Positions 1-11,017 of a stretch of 64,000 bases of DNA are shown piece after piece. Source of the stretch: Petaurus breviceps papuanus (Eukaryota; Chordata; Mammalia; Diprotodontia; Petauridae); assembly GCA_028583685.1 (NCBI GenBank), contig JAMXIF010001253.1, positions 74,149,461-74,213,460 on the forward strand, given 5' to 3'. Each line of letters begins with the position of its first letter. Position 1 is the stretch's first letter. Both the position numbers and the translations under genes were made by a program. The notes below the pieces were generated by a model that had not been told where the DNA came from, did not search any database, and saw nothing but the letters and a program-made list of their open reading frames with translations.

Positions 1-149
1 AGGACCAATAGCCTGCTCAAGAAATTGCTGCACAATACCCCAGTACAATTTGAGATGGCCCCAGGAAAAGCCCATCAATCCATCAAGAATGACAAGGAAC
101 TAAGGTTTTCTGCCTTTCCTAGGCTGCAAGCGTACATATAGGCAACAGA

Positions 150-405
150 GCAGATAGAACAGTTGGACCTGGAATCAGCACGATCCGAGTTTAAGTCTAG
201 CCTCAGACACTAACTAATATGACCTGTGAGTCATTTAGTATCTGTCAGCCTCAATATCTTCAAATATACAGTTGTAATAATAATAGCACCTATCTCCCAG
301 GATACTTGGGTTGAAAAGAATGAGACGATATTTGTAAAGCATCGTAAACTTTAAAGTGCTATATGAATACTAGCCATTGTTATGATTATTACATGTGAAC
401 ACTCG
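150..405 (+). repeat. CORE-type SINE (tRNA head, CORE, GCTAGNNATTGTTAT tail)
   Basis: An old SINE. The tRNA-like head is seen at about 155-225 (cctggaatcagcac, gagtttaagtctagcctcag), then the CORE-like part (gacctgtgagtcatttag) and a tail with aagcatcgtaaactttaaag and ctagccattgttatgatt. The tail is the one shared by MIR/THER-type marsupial CORE-SINEs. Many substitutions show that it is old. The flanks 1-149 and 406-944 show nothing I can name. Confidence 0.7.
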
Positions 406-946
406 TCTACCCCTCTGCAATAGGGGATACAAAACCATGGTAGAAAATCAGTATCTTCCGCCACTGCTGAGGGGTCATCATCATGTTCCCTTATGTGCTA
501 CTGTTGACCTTTTGCTCTTGTCTTCCTCCTGAAAGAAGTACAAGGACTTGAAGAATGCCTCTATGATGTCAGGGAGAATGGGCAAAGTGTTCCCAAGGGA
601 AACAGAAGTGAGTCTCTAATGGGAAAAAATGGGGATGTGAGATGAAGGAGGGAAGACCTGAGCCTTGTCATGATGTTGGAGTACAGTGGAGAAAGAGAAG
701 GGAAAAGGACATCTATATAATTAGAACTTCATCACACAGTTGAGTTTCTCTCTGAAGACAATGAAGTTATACATTCCAAGGAAGAAGAATCTGCCTATCT
801 TCCCTGCAGAAAATGATATAATGCAGTGAACTGAAGCCATGAGGTAAGGGACCATCCAGTGCGGGTCAGATGAAGAAGAGTAGTAGTTAGTGATTCTCTG
901 CTAAGGGATGCTAAAGCAGCTCTTTGCCAGTCTGATGGTTGATGTC

Positions 947-1640
947 CTTTGTTCTTGAAGAGGACCAAAATGACATCACTATACTAGAGTCAAGTTACAG
1001 TGTGTCTGACTATAAGTGATCAGACCAATATGAACTCAGAATGTTGTACCACAGGTTGGGCACAAATAGTCCATGTGAACATTTGGGGTGAAATTTCTAA
1101 ATTTGCACACTTGCATTTCTTTTTTTTTTTTGCTTTCTTTTTGGAGGGCAACTGAGGTTAAGTGACTTTCCCAAGGTCACCCACATGACTAGTTTTTGTG
1201 TTAAGTGTCTGAGGCTGGATTTGAACTCAGGTCCTCCTGACTTCAGGTCTGGTGCTGTATTCACTGCGCCACCTAGTTGCCCCTCTTGCATTTCTTTTGA
1301 GCTACAGCACAGCACCTTCTCTGATGTGGGCATGCCATGCTGATCGGTCCTGTGCCAGTGTGGGATGGCCACGTTGTTTGAATGCAAAATGTATGCTTGC
1401 CAAAAAAGACTATTTTGTGGAGAACTCACACAAGGGCAAGCATTCACGTGGTGGTCAGAAGAAACAATACAAGAACACTCTCAAGGTCTCTCTTAAGAAC
1501 TTTGGAAATGATTGCCAGTCTGATATCAACAACAGAAACACCTGCTGCTTTCACAATGCATATATATCCCAACCATAAGAAAGAACCTTTCGGGTCATAT
1601 CAAAGCAAATGACAACTACCCACTACTGTTTATTTACATG
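947..1640 (+). repeat. RTE-type LINE fragment, ORF2 C-terminal end
   Basis: A degraded RTE-clade LINE piece, split by the SINE at 1,124-1,284. Between about 1,370 and 1,510 the plus strand reads as a lysine/glycine-rich segment with GKHSRGGQKKQYKNTLKVSL, which matches the conserved C-terminal tail of RTE/BovB-type ORF2 (family pattern GKRSxGGQKKRYKDTLK). The left part begins with the motif tgttcttgaagaggaccaaa, also seen in SINE-like copies at 5,903 and 20,259. No reverse-transcriptase core is left. RTE enzymes are thought to mobilise the BovB-tailed SINEs found elsewhere in the window. Confidence 0.65.
1124..1284 (-). repeat. tRNA/CORE SINE inserted in the RTE fragment
   Basis: Minus-strand SINE; read on plus it goes poly-T, gaggttaagtgactttccca, ggatttgaactcaggtcctc, tgcgccacctagttgcccct. 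It is flanked by a 14-bp target duplication, cttgcatttctttt, at 1,110-1,123 and 1,285-1,298. The duplication and the poly-A tail show L1-type priming. The insertion is younger than the RTE LINE it splits. Confidence 0.88.
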
Positions 1641-2209
1641 GGCACTGTCAAAAAAAAAGAAAGTATAACTAATGATTTTGAAGTTTTAGGCAGGAAGGCT
1701 GAAGATCATAGGGGATACAGATTGTGTTTTTCTCACTGTTACCTATTGAGGGCAAGGGATGCAAAAGAGAAAAATTATTTTGGAAAATGAGCAGCTGTTG
1801 TAAAGGTGGTACCATAAAATCATATTTTTATTTTTAGGCCAGGACTTAAAATACAGGGATGACAGATTTCTGACCAAAGATTAAACACACCTGAAAAAGA
1901 CTGGCAAGAATGTATTTGTCTGGTGTCTTGCATATCTAATCAGAAGCCCTAAATTAAAAAGGATGGTGAGGGAAGAAATTATATATGTTAAATGACATAT
2001 ATACATGACATATATATATATATATATATATATGACAGTAGGTTCAAAGCAGGAAGAATGGCAGATGAAGCACCCATTTCAGGCCTCCGTAGACAAAATT
2101 AAAGAAAAATCAGAGAAATCTGTGGTCTCAAATGTCTGTACAAAAATGTCCTAAGTTTATTTAACAAGCAAGATGAACCAGAGGTTGTAATGCAAGGAGG
2201 CACTTCTGA

Positions 2210-2253
<44 letters not shown>

Positions 2254-2639
2254 CTATGCCATTACTCTGTAGGAATGCAATATATTTAAAAGAAATAGGA
2301 TATATAAAAGTTGGTGAAGAATGAGATTGGAGTTTGGTTCACATTCAATAAGAGAGTATACTCAAAGAGGAATCAGAGTGTGGGAAGCATGAGGAGAATA
2401 TTTGGTTGAAGGTCAACAGAAGGAGAAACAAAAAGTAATTTTGTCAGAGGAGTATGCGCTAGACAGAAAGAGAAAGTTTGGGAAACATATCACAAGCCAA
2501 CCAGCGACATTGTATGGGAATAATGGAGTATTTCAGTTACCACAACATTTTTTGGCGTTTCATCTTTTCCCAAACAGAGCATCTAATATTTTCTTGATTT
2601 TCCTTAGTGATTATTTCATATTTTGAAATATGAAAGGAC
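1641..2639. other. Unassigned sequence with two (AT)n microsatellites
   Basis: No gene or repeat I can name apart from (AT)n runs at about 2,009-2,032 and 2,211-2,251. Short reading frames here have no recognisable protein pattern. Confidence 0.6.
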
Positions 2640-3115
2640 TAACAAGAGGAAATTCTTGATCTAATTCTCACTAAAAGGGAGAAACTGGTTGTTGTGGTAG
2701 AAAAAAATGGGAACCTTGAGGATAACCAAGTATTCCCCCCCTAGATTTTGTGTTAGAGGAGACGAAATCCAGACCTAGTCTGACATGCTTCCTAGATCGC
2801 AAGAAAACAGATTTCAAAGGGTTCAAAGGAAAGACAAATAGGATCAAATAGATTAAAATATTATAGGGGAAGTCATCTTGAAATGGATGGAAGATGATCA
2901 AGAATGAAATTTTGAAAACACAAAGGGAAACAGTTCCAAAGAGGAAAGAAGAAAAGAGAGATTTACATGAAGAGACCAGTATGACTGCATGGGGAATTTA
3001 CCAGACAAATTTGATATTTTGAAAAGGAATCTACAGAAGATGAAGTCAAGAATAAGTAACAAAGGCCAACTACAAAAACATAGCATGGTCCTATATAAAA
3101 AATTATGTGTTGGGA
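2640..3115 (+). repeat. CR1/L3-like LINE fragment (ORF2, between endonuclease and RT)
   Basis: Translated on plus, successive patches read ILDLILTKREKLVV, then an EETKSR patch, then RKKTDFKGFKGKT, then KNEILKTQRETVPKRK. This order and pattern match the segment of CR1-clade ORF2 after the endonuclease (family: LDLLLTNREGLVE, then TLDFRRADFxLFK, then FKxxxLxAQExxVP). Frames are broken repeatedly, so it is a very old piece. The call rests on protein-level resemblance only. Confidence 0.6.
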
Positions 3116-3172
3116 GTGCTAAAGTCAGAATGAACTGACACTAGCAAGTGAAACAAAGTACCAGAAAAAGGT

Positions 3173-3231
3173 TCATTTTTTTTTTTGCTTTGCTTTGTTT
3201 TGTTTTGTTTTGTGGGTTTTTTTTTTTTTGG
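3173..3231. repeat. Poly-T / (TTTTG)n simple repeat
   Basis: Runs of T interrupted by G in TTTTG units. It may be the decayed A-tail of a minus-strand retroposon whose body I cannot identify. Confidence 0.8.
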
Positions 3232-3885
3232 CTTGGAGAGAAGTGGGTAGGCTACTTAAAGCTATATTGGGGAAAAGGGAAAAATGAAATAGGGATAGGT
3301 CCTTGACTTGGGGTGAATGGGAGAATGATAACTCACAAGAGTGAAAACACAGAGCTACACTCTTAATTTGTTACTATTTTCTCTGCTAAGGAGAGTTAAT
3401 TTTGCACTAGAAATGACAGAACAAAAATGACTAAGCAAGTAGCTACCTAGGAAAAGTAAGGAGATTGCAAGAAACCAGCTAGTTGCTATTATTGAATTAT
3501 ATATGTTATTATTTTATTATATATTTTAGATATTACATATATGCTATTGAAGCCTTGTCTTTCTTCTGCCTAGAACCACACTGATCACCAAATCTGAGGA
3601 GGGGCAAAGCTTGTCAGGTGGGATGTGAGTTTCACAGGGATACCACTCTGTATTAGTTAGGTACAGATAGAAGGAGCTGGCCATTACTGCAGCAACTGTA
3701 GAATGATTAAACTAAAAGGCTTGGTATGGACTCTAATTCCCTATACCCTCTGGTATTTGATGCTATTTTGACTAATGCTTAGTAATCTTCTTTGAAACAA
3801 AGGTTAGAAACGAAATCCTTCATTATCTAATGTGTGAGAAATCCAGATTATATTTAGATGGAAACAGTAAAACCATTACATAAGG
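3232..3885. other. Unassigned sequence
   Basis: No recognisable gene or repeat. An AT-rich patch lies at about 3,495-3,545. Confidence 0.5.
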
Positions 3886-3889
3886 CAGG

Positions 3890-4126
3890 TTCCATCTCTA
3901 AATGATTTCACTGGTAGAGGAAATTCTCTGTAAAGAAGTATCTTCTACAAATGCAGGTGAGCAATATTTCTTTAACTTTTAGTCTAAGAGAGTTTCCCAC
4001 TGCACTGAGAGGTTACAAAACTTGTCCAAGATAATAGGGTATTGAGTATGTGTTAGAAAACATTGAATCCAGCTCCTCCTGGCTTTTAGGCCAGCTCTCT
4101 ATCCACTATACCAAATTGCATCATAA
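3890..4126 (-). repeat. Old CORE-type SINE
   Basis: Minus-strand SINE. Its 3' portion reads on plus as actggtagaggaaattctct and agagtttcccactgcactga; its tRNA-like head reads as gaatccagctcctcctggct and ctctatccactataccaaat. The same family recurs at 5,590, 31,890 and 63,895. Confidence 0.65.
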
Positions 4127-4140
4127 GCTTCTACCTACTG

Positions 4141-4395
4141 TGGGGCAGCAAGGTGGTGAGCTGGATAGAGCATTGGGCCTGGAGTCAGGAAGACTCATCT
4201 TCCTGAGTTCGAATCTGGCTTCAGACACTCATTAGCTGTGTGATGCTGGGCAAGTCACTTAACCTTTTTGTCTCAGTTCCTGATTTGTAAAATGAGCTGA
4301 AAAATGAAATGGCAAACCACTCCAGTATCTCTGCCAAGAAAACTCCAAATGGGATTAGAAAGAGGCATACACTACTGAAAAACAACAGAAACATT
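4141..4395 (+). repeat. BovB/RTE-tailed SINE (marsupial MAR1/RTESINE type)
   Basis: The tRNA-like head gggcagcaaggtggtgagct is followed by ctggagtcaggaagactcat, the CORE part gctgggcaagtcacttaacc, and an RTE-like 3' part gccaagaaaactccaaatgg. The last part resembles the BovB 3' end, which is the basis for calling it mobilised by an RTE enzyme. Substitution load is moderate. Confidence 0.8.
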
Positions 4396-4930
4396 GAATT
4401 AAATGTCTACAGCCAGATATTCTGGAAATGTACAGCAGGAAACCGGGACTGCCAATAGGAGGCATGAATTCCACAAATGAGCTGCAAATTGACCCAACAT
4501 CTGTGACCTCTGTGCCCGAATCTACCCATCAGCAAAATAAGCCTAATTAGACTTTCCACTTTCCCTACCTATGCAACATGGTTCTTTTTAATTAAATGAG
4601 GGTATTTGAACATGGAACTGTTCAAAGGTTAAAGATCATGTTTTGGCTATTAAAAATTATTGGTGACATGATATAAGGTGTCAGAGGCCAAAGTCAAGAT
4701 CCTCTCTATAGAGAGCACTCTTACCTTCCTGCTTATTTCCCAGAAGCTCAGGAAAAGAAAAAGAATTTGCCTCTAAAGAAAAGATATTCTAAATAAACCA
4801 AAGACTATTATCTGGCCTGGTTTGGGGATCTGCTATAATTTAAGGAATAGTTTCCTTTCTGCTAAAAACTGCATGTGGTATTATATTTTATTTTTTCCTT
4901 TCACTCTTAACTGTACTAATAAATTAAACA
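4396..4930. other. Unassigned sequence
   Basis: AT-rich non-coding sequence with no element I can name. Confidence 0.5.
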
Positions 4931-4934
4931 GCTA

Positions 4935-5045
4935 TTTAATCAACAGGCATTTATTAAGCAACTACTATGTGTTTGGCACCAAGGATATGAAGACATAAAT
5001 GAAGCGTTTCATGCCCTCAAGTGGTTTATATTTTCTTAAGGAGAC
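4935..5045 (-). repeat. L2 3'-end fragment
   Basis: Reads on plus as tattaagcaactactatgtg, ttggcaccaaggatatgaag and atgccctcaagtggtttata. This is the antisense of the L2 3' UTR (family: attaagcacctactatgtgc, then ccctgccctcaaggagctta). It runs into an AT microsatellite. Confidence 0.7.
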
Positions 5046-5216
5046 CATATATATATCCACACATACATAAAGTATATATAACATGTGTATAAATACATAT
5101 GTGTACATGTACATACACTCTATATAATATATTATATAGATATAATCATATATAATATACATAATATATCATATATATACAATCATGTATGTATATATAT
5201 ATATATTTAATCTATC
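5046..5216. repeat. AT-rich microsatellite (TA, CATA, TGTA mixed)
   Basis: Interrupted TA/CATA/TGTA units abutting the L2 fragment on the left and a MITE on the right. Confidence 0.85.
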
Positions 5217-5222
5217 TATCTA

Positions 5223-5527
5223 CAGGTATCCTTTCCACATGATGGGGGTAAGGGGTATGGTGTCTCCACAATCTGGAAAATCCACATAAAATTGGTCCTT
5301 CATACCAGAGAAGAAGTCTGAATTATTATGGCATTAAAAGATAAAATATGTTGATATCACACAATACTATACATATATTTTATGCATTTATGAGTTTCTA
5401 AATTTCTTCTGTGTCATCTGTGGCTTCCACAAAACTACCCCCCCCCAAATCCCATTTAATTTCTTAAGTCATTCCATAATATGTTGAAACCACAATGGGG
5501 AAAGTAATGATGTGGAAGGGATAACTG
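5223..5527. mobile_element. pogo/Tigger-like MITE, 305 bp, TA target duplication
   Basis: Both ends are present. The left end caggtatcctttccacatga and the reverse complement of the right end, cagttatcccttccacatca, are terminal inverted repeats with few mismatches. TA dinucleotides at 5,221-5,222 and 5,528-5,529 fit the TA duplication of the Tc1/mariner/pogo superfamily. There is no transposase coding capacity, so it would have depended on an enzyme in trans. The subfamily was not identified. Confidence 0.78.
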
Positions 5528-5589
5528 TAAACATTTAGATAGTGTATATAGGAATAGGGGTTGATCTTATAATTCTATTTGTAAAGGGA

Positions 5590-5785
5590 ACATCTGGGTG
5601 AGGAAACTCCCTCAAACAATTTAAACTGGCTGCTCCTCTGCTGTGTTTAGTCTCAGAGAGTTGCTTAGAGAATTGAGAGGTTAAATGACTCGCCCAAGTC
5701 ACACTGTCAGTATGTGTCAGAGTTGAAACATGTTTCCAGGCATATCCTTGATATGACATTCTCTCTCATCCTCTACACCAAGGCC
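5590..5785 (-). repeat. Old CORE-type SINE
   Basis: Reads on plus as gaggaaactccctcaaacaa, tagtctcagagagttgctta and gagaggttaaatgactcgcc, with a decayed tRNA-like head near 5,710-5,785. Same family as 3,890-4,126. Confidence 0.65.
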
Positions 5786-5902
5786 TCTTAAACTTTTTCC
5801 ACTCCTGATTGTTCAATCCTAAATGGGCAGGTGCTGTTCTACACCACACTCCTTTCAAAATACATAGAACTGGAAAATAAGTGTAAAAAATATATGGGAG
5901 AT

Positions 5903-6085
5903 GGTTGTTGTTCTTATCCTTCATTCTTAAAGAGGACCAATGACTTCACAAGGGCGTCTTGATTTGCTTGTGATTGGATTTAAGTGAGGTAGAGCTTAAC
6001 AGTCCTCAGTCTCATTCTCTCCTTCAGAGTCATCAAAGTCCAGTGGCAGGATATATAGATGGTCATGTGGTAGGGAATGGGTCAG
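5903..6085 (+). repeat. Marsupial SINE-like repeat with GAGGACCAATGAC head
   Basis: Shows cattcttaaagaggaccaat, gattggatttaagtgaggta and cagagtcatcaaagtccagt. It is the same family as the minus-strand copy at 20,259-20,403. The remainder, 6,086-6,529, holds nothing I can name. Confidence 0.65.
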
Positions 6086-6529
6086 CAGCTGGAGTTATCA
6101 GGAAAGGCCTCAAACAGGTTATGGAATTTGAGCTGAACTTCGAAGTAAATTGAGGATTTCAGGAATTAAGAGTGAGAAGAGAGTATATTAAGAGTGAGAA
6201 GAGAGTATGGGAAAAAAAGCCAGGGCAAAAGCATGGTGATAGAAAATGGAGAGTTAGGTGTCAGGAATAGCTAGAAGGCCACTTTGACTGCATATGAGAC
6301 AGGAGGAAGGGGAATAATGAATAATAAAACTAGAAATGCAGTGTTAAATGACCTTTTAGCTGCTAATTGCTAAAAAGCTATTTTTGTTAAAATATATAAC
6401 TTCCCCAGGCCTTGGCTATGTTTCATTCTACTACAGCCCTGCTGTCTATAATACCACGGAAGTGGGAAAGTCATTATAACCTTCCTATTTCTTTCCTACT
6501 ATTGTAACCCCACACATTCTCATAAATAC
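6086..6529. other. Unassigned sequence
   Basis: Non-coding sequence with a short local duplication (attaagagtgagaagagagt repeated at about 6,167 and 6,188), otherwise no recognisable feature. Confidence 0.5.
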
Positions 6530-7942
6530 AGTTGTGCTTTTTTTCAACTTTTTAACTTTTTTATTTAAAGTTTTGAGTTCCAGATTCCCTCTCTCCTCAT
6601 TTTCTTCTCCTCTCCCCTCCCTGAAATGGTAAGCAATCAGATATAGGTTATATATGTACAATCACATAAAACATTTTCATTTAGTCATTTTGTACAGGAA
6701 GACTCAAATAAAAGAAAAAAAAATTAGAGAAAGAAAAAAAGTGAAAAATACCATTTTTCAGCCTGTATTCAGTATCAGTTCTTTCTCTGGTGGCAGATGG
6801 TGTCCTCCATCATTAGTCCTTTGGGATTGTCTCAGATCTTTTTATTGCAGAGAATAACTAAGTCGTTCATAGTTCTTCATCAAGCAATATTGCTGTTGCT
6901 GTATACAATGTTCTCCTGGTTCTGTTCACTATGCATAAGTTCAGGTTTTTCTGAAATCATCCTGCTTGTCATTTCTTATAGCCCAATGATATTCCATTAT
7001 AATCATATACTATGAATTGTTTAGCCATTCCCCAATTGATGGGCATCTCATTGATTTCCAGTTCCTTTGGGCATAGTTCCAAACTGCTCTCCAGAATGGT
7101 TGGATTGGTTCACAACTCCACCAATAGTGCTTTAGAGTCTCAGTTTTCCCATATCCCCTCTAATATCCAACATTTTCCTTTTTGTCATATTAGCCAATCT
7201 GATAGGTGTGAGGTGATACCTCATAATTGTTTAATTTGCATTTCTCTAATCAATAGTGATTTAGAACATTTTTTCATATAACTATAAATAGCTTTGATTT
7301 CTTTATCTGAAAATTGCCTGTTCATAGCCTTTGACCATTTATAAACTGAGGAATGTCTTGTATTAGTATAAATTTTACTCGGTTCTCTATATATTGGAGG
7401 AATGAGGTCTTTATCAATGATACCTGTAAAAAAAATTTCCCCAGTTTTCTGCTTTCCTTATGATTCTAGTTACATTGGTTTTGTTTAAGCAAAACTTTTT
7501 AATTTTATATAATCAAAATGATCTATTTTACATATTGTAATGGTCTCTATATCGTCTTTGGTCCCAAATTCTTCCCTTATCCACAGATGACAGATAAACT
7601 ATTCCATGATCTCTTAATTTTCTTATGGTATCACCATTTATTGTAAATCGTGTGCCCATTTTGACCTTATATTGGTATACAGTGGGAGATGTTGGTCTAC
7701 ACCTAGTTTCTGCCATACTGTTTTCCAGTTATTCTAGCAGTTTTTGTCAAATAATAAGTTTTTGTTCCAAAAGCTTGGATCTTTAGGTTTAATCATACAC
7801 TATATTACTATGTTCATTTGCTATAAGGTAATTTGTATCTAATCTATTCCACTGATCCACCACTCTTAGCCAGTTCCAGATTGTTTTGTTAGTTATTGCT
7901 TTATAATGCAGTTTGAGATCACTGAGTCTTCCTGCACGAAAT

Positions 7943-8090
7943 TACTAATATGGAAATGTTTAGTATGTTTGCACATGGATAACCTATATCTGACTGCTTA
8001 CTGTTTCAGGAAGGGGGGAAAAGAAAGAAGCAGGGAGGTAGAGAATCTAAAACTCAAAACTTTAACAGTTTTTTTTAACAGCTAGACCAC
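7943..8090 (+). repeat. L1 3'-end fragment in opposite orientation
   Basis: Inside the minus-strand L1, this piece reads on plus like the L1 3' UTR: atggaaatgtttagtatgtt, gcacatggataacctatatc and gagaatctaaaactcaaaac. It is probably a short 5'-truncated insertion. I could not define a target duplication, so an inversion or recombination is also possible. Confidence 0.6.
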
Positions 8091-8257
8091 CTTTTTTTTA
8101 CATTTTTTTTCATTGTTTCCCTTGAGATTCCTGAGCTTTTGTTCTTCCAGATGAATTTTATTACATTTTCTAGCTCCATAAAATAATTTTTGATAGTTTG
8201 ATTGGTGTGGCACTGAATAAATAGATTAATTTAGCTAGAATGGTCTTTTATATTACT

Positions 8258-9152
8258 TTATTTGTGTGAGAAAAGTGCTCTATAGTTGTATTCATATAGT
8301 TCCTGCGTTTGTCTTGGCAGGTAGACTCCCAAGTATTTTATATTGTCTACAGTTATTTTAAATGGAATTTTTCTTTTTATCTCTTGTGGCTGGACTTTGT
8401 TGGTAATATATAGAAATGCTGATGATTTATGTGGGCTTATTTTGTATTCTGCAACTTTGGTAAAGTTGTTAATTATTTCAAATAGGTTTTTAGTTGATTT
8501 TCTAGGGTTTTCTAAGTATAATGTCATGTTATCAGCAAAGAATGATAATTTTGTTTCCTCACTGCCTATTCTAATTCCTTTAATTTTTTTTCTTTTCTAA
8601 TTGCTATAGCTAACATTTCTGGTACAATATTAAATAATAGGGGTGATAATGAACATTATTGCTTCATCCCTGACTGTATTGGGAAAAACTTCTAGCTTAT
8701 CCCCATTACAGATAATGCTTGCTGATGGTTTTAGATAAATATTACTTATCATTTTAAGATAAGTTCCATTTGTTCCTGTGCTCTCTAGTGTTTTTAATAG
8801 GAATGGGTGCTGTATTTTGTCAAAGGATTTTTCTGCTTCTATTGAGATGATTATATGATTTCTGTCAGTTTTGTTATTGGATATGGTCAGTTGTACTGAT
8901 AATTTTCCTAATATTGAACCAGCCCTACATTCCTGGTAAAAATCCCACCTAGTCATAGTGTATGGTCTTTGTGATATATTGCTGAGATCTCTTTGCTAGC
9001 ATTTTATTTAAAATTTTTGCATTAATATTTATTAGGGAAATTGGCCTATAATTTTCTTTCTTTGTTTTGGATCTTCCTGGTTTGGGTATCAGCACCATAT
9101 TTATGGCATAAAAAGAATTTGGTAGGACTCCTTCTTTGCTTGTTTTGCTCAA
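8258..9152 (-). pseudogene. L1 ORF2 reverse-transcriptase remnant
   Basis: Three minus-strand frames in order match L1 ORF2 from the RT N-terminal motif ([29 protein letters not shown]), through the motif around [12 protein letters not shown], to LYLENPRKSTKNLFEIINNF and DNIKYLGVYLPRQTQELYEY. The frames shift between these blocks and the catalytic region near 8,530-8,630 is not continuous, so no enzyme can be made. The family role is reverse transcription of L1 and SINE RNAs in the nucleus. Confidence 0.88.
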
Positions 9153-9670
9153 ATGTTTATATAGTACTGGGATTAATTATTCTTTAAATGTTTGGTAGAA
9201 TTCATTTGGGAATCCATTTCGACCTAGGATTTTTTTCTTAGAAAGTTCATTGATGGCTTATTTAATTTTTTTCTAAGATTGTATTATTCAAGTATTTTAC
9301 TTCTGTTAATTTGAGTAATTTATATTTTTGTAGATATTCATCCATTTTATTTAGATTGTCAAATTTATTGGCATATAATTGGGTAAAATAGCTCCTAATA
9401 ATTTTTTTAATTGGGGTATCATCCCATCAAAGTTACCTTATATCCACATCGTCTGTCTAGGTATAGTCTTTACTTTTTAAATTTTGTTTTATTGTATCTT
9501 AATGTCTCATAGAATCATTAGTTTCCACTTGTTCAATTCTAGTTTTTAGGGAATTATTTTCTTCAGTGAGCCTTTGTACTTCCTTTCCCATTTGGCCAAT
9601 TCAATTTTTTAGGGAGTTATTTTCTTCAGCAAATTTTTATGTCTTTTCCCATGCTGCTGACTCTTTTTTC

Positions 9671-10003
9671 CTTTTTTTTTTAATTAAATTTATTTATTTA
9701 TTTTTAGTTTCAACATTCACTTCCATAAGATTTTGAGTTTCAAATTTTCTCCCCATCTATCTCCATCCCCACCCCAAGAAGGAGTGTAATTTGATATAGG
9801 CTCCACATATAGTCATATTAAACCTATTTTCATATTAGTCATGTTGCAAAGAAGAATTAGAACCAATGGGAGAAACCATGAGAAAGAAGAAACAAAGGAA
9901 AAGAGAGGTAGCAAATAATATGTTCCAATCTGCATTCAGACTCCATAGTTCTTTTTCTGAATGTGTACAGTATTTTTTTATCATGAGTCTTTTGGAGTTG
10001 TAT
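9671..10003 (-). repeat. 5'-truncated L1 3' UTR insertion with target duplication
   Basis: Poly-T start, then the antisense L1 3' UTR (taagattttgagtttcaaat, catattagtcatgttgcaaa). It is flanked by an exact 13-bp duplication, tgactcttttttc, at 9,658-9,670 and 10,004-10,016, so it is a separate later insertion into ORF1 of the host L1. Confidence 0.88.
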
Positions 10004-10116
10004 TGACTCTTTTTTCATGATTCTCTTGCATTACTCTTATTTCTTTTCCCAATTTTTCTTTCTACTTCTCTAATTTGCTTTTTAAAATACTTTTTAAGCT
10101 CTTCTAGGAATTCTTT

Positions 10117-10390
10117 TTAGGCCTGAGACAAAATTACATTTTTCTTTGAGGCTTCATATATAGTCTTTTGGACCCTATTGACCTCTTCTAAGTTTATGCC
10201 TTGATCCCCCCTATCACCATAGTAACTTTCTAAACTCAAGTTCTTTTTTGTGATTTTTTTGCTCATTTTTTCCTGCCTTTTTTGTGACTCAGTGTTTTTA
10301 TGTGAGAGTTGGGCTCTGTTCCTGAACTGTCCCAAGCTTTTTGTGCTGGAGCTCTGTGTCTTACTACTGGCTTCACTGGGCTTCAAGGTT
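10117..10390 (-). pseudogene. L1 ORF1 N-terminal remnant
   Basis: An 89-residue minus-strand frame with ESQKRQEKMSKKITKKNLSL, ESYYGDRGDQG and the start of the coiled-coil segment. It matches the N-terminus of the ORF1 copies at 16,717 and 57,425 (TRQRKQSxQKxPTLDSYFGD). ORF1p is the L1 RNA-binding trimer protein. Only the N-terminal part is continuous here. Confidence 0.75.
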
Positions 10391-11017
10391 TAGCTGGTTG
10401 CTTTCTCTGGAGGATAGGCTTTCCTTCTGGCTTGTACTGAGGGGTGGAGGGGGGGCTCCTTCTTGGCCTCCCCTAGCTTGGGATTAGCAGGCCTGCTTTA
10501 GGGGTGGGCCTTGTTGCCAGATTGCTATGGTAAGAGAGTCTCTCTGGTGACTGGTCCCTGAGGAGGGACCTTGTTTATGATTGGCCCAAAAGGTGGGGTC
10601 CACTGCTGGGTTGCTATGGATACAGGGTCTCTCTCCTGATAGGCCCTGGGGGCTTCAGTACTGGTCAGCAATGGGGTCAAGGCCTCACTGGTGGCTTATG
10701 CTGGGGGTGAGGTTGCTGGGGTGGGGCTTTACTGCACTGCACTGTCTGTTCACTTGCCTAGTGGGTTGCTAGTTTACAGGAGGGTAAGTCCTCACTGGTG
10801 GATTGCTCCAGGCTTAGAGCCTTGCTGCAGGTGAGACTGGTTGCTGCTGCTACTGCTGTTCTTGGACCTCTCTCCCCTCCCACACACAAATCTTTCCTGC
10901 CAGAATGCTAAGCTGCTAAACTACTAAGCTGCTCTCCTGCTTCTAGACCAATTCCAGGGAAATTTGGGAGGGCTTCAGAGGGTTCCTTCCTCACTCTGCC
11001 ATCCTGGCACCAGAAGT
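10391..11017 (-). promoter_or_regulatory. L1 5' UTR, GC-rich
   Basis: GC-rich block, unlike its AT-rich surroundings, with imperfectly repeated units around gggttgctatggatacaggg and ctcactggtggcttatgctg. It ends near ctctgccatcctggcaccag, which corresponds to the L1 5' terminus (sense ...GATGGCAGAGTGAG). In intact L1s this region carries the internal promoter; activity here is not claimed. Confidence 0.7.

Larger units (their letters stand above)
6542..11017 (-). repeat. L1 retrotransposon with both ends, internally deleted
   Basis: Minus-strand L1. From the right it has a GC-rich 5' UTR (10,390-11,017), the ORF1 N-terminus and coiled coil (10,390 down to about 9,480), then part of ORF2: the reverse-transcriptase region (about 9,440 to 8,250, with [20 protein letters not shown] and [20 protein letters not shown]), the C-terminal region and the 3' UTR. 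The endonuclease domain, the ORF1 C-terminal domain and the spacer are missing at a junction near 9,440-9,490. Imperfect 12-bp duplications, agttgtgctttt (6,530) and agttgtactttt (11,018-11,029), flank it. Stops and frameshifts are common, so it is inactive. Two smaller L1 pieces lie inside it. Confidence 0.85.

Noticed and set aside
1252-1612. Two overlapping plus frames as a small gene
   Set aside because: They cross a SINE border and the RTE ORF2 tail; explained by the repeats.
7012-7281. 89-residue plus frame
   Set aside because: Antisense to L1 ORF2 C-terminus (contains the antisense of the DPAIPLL-type region further along).
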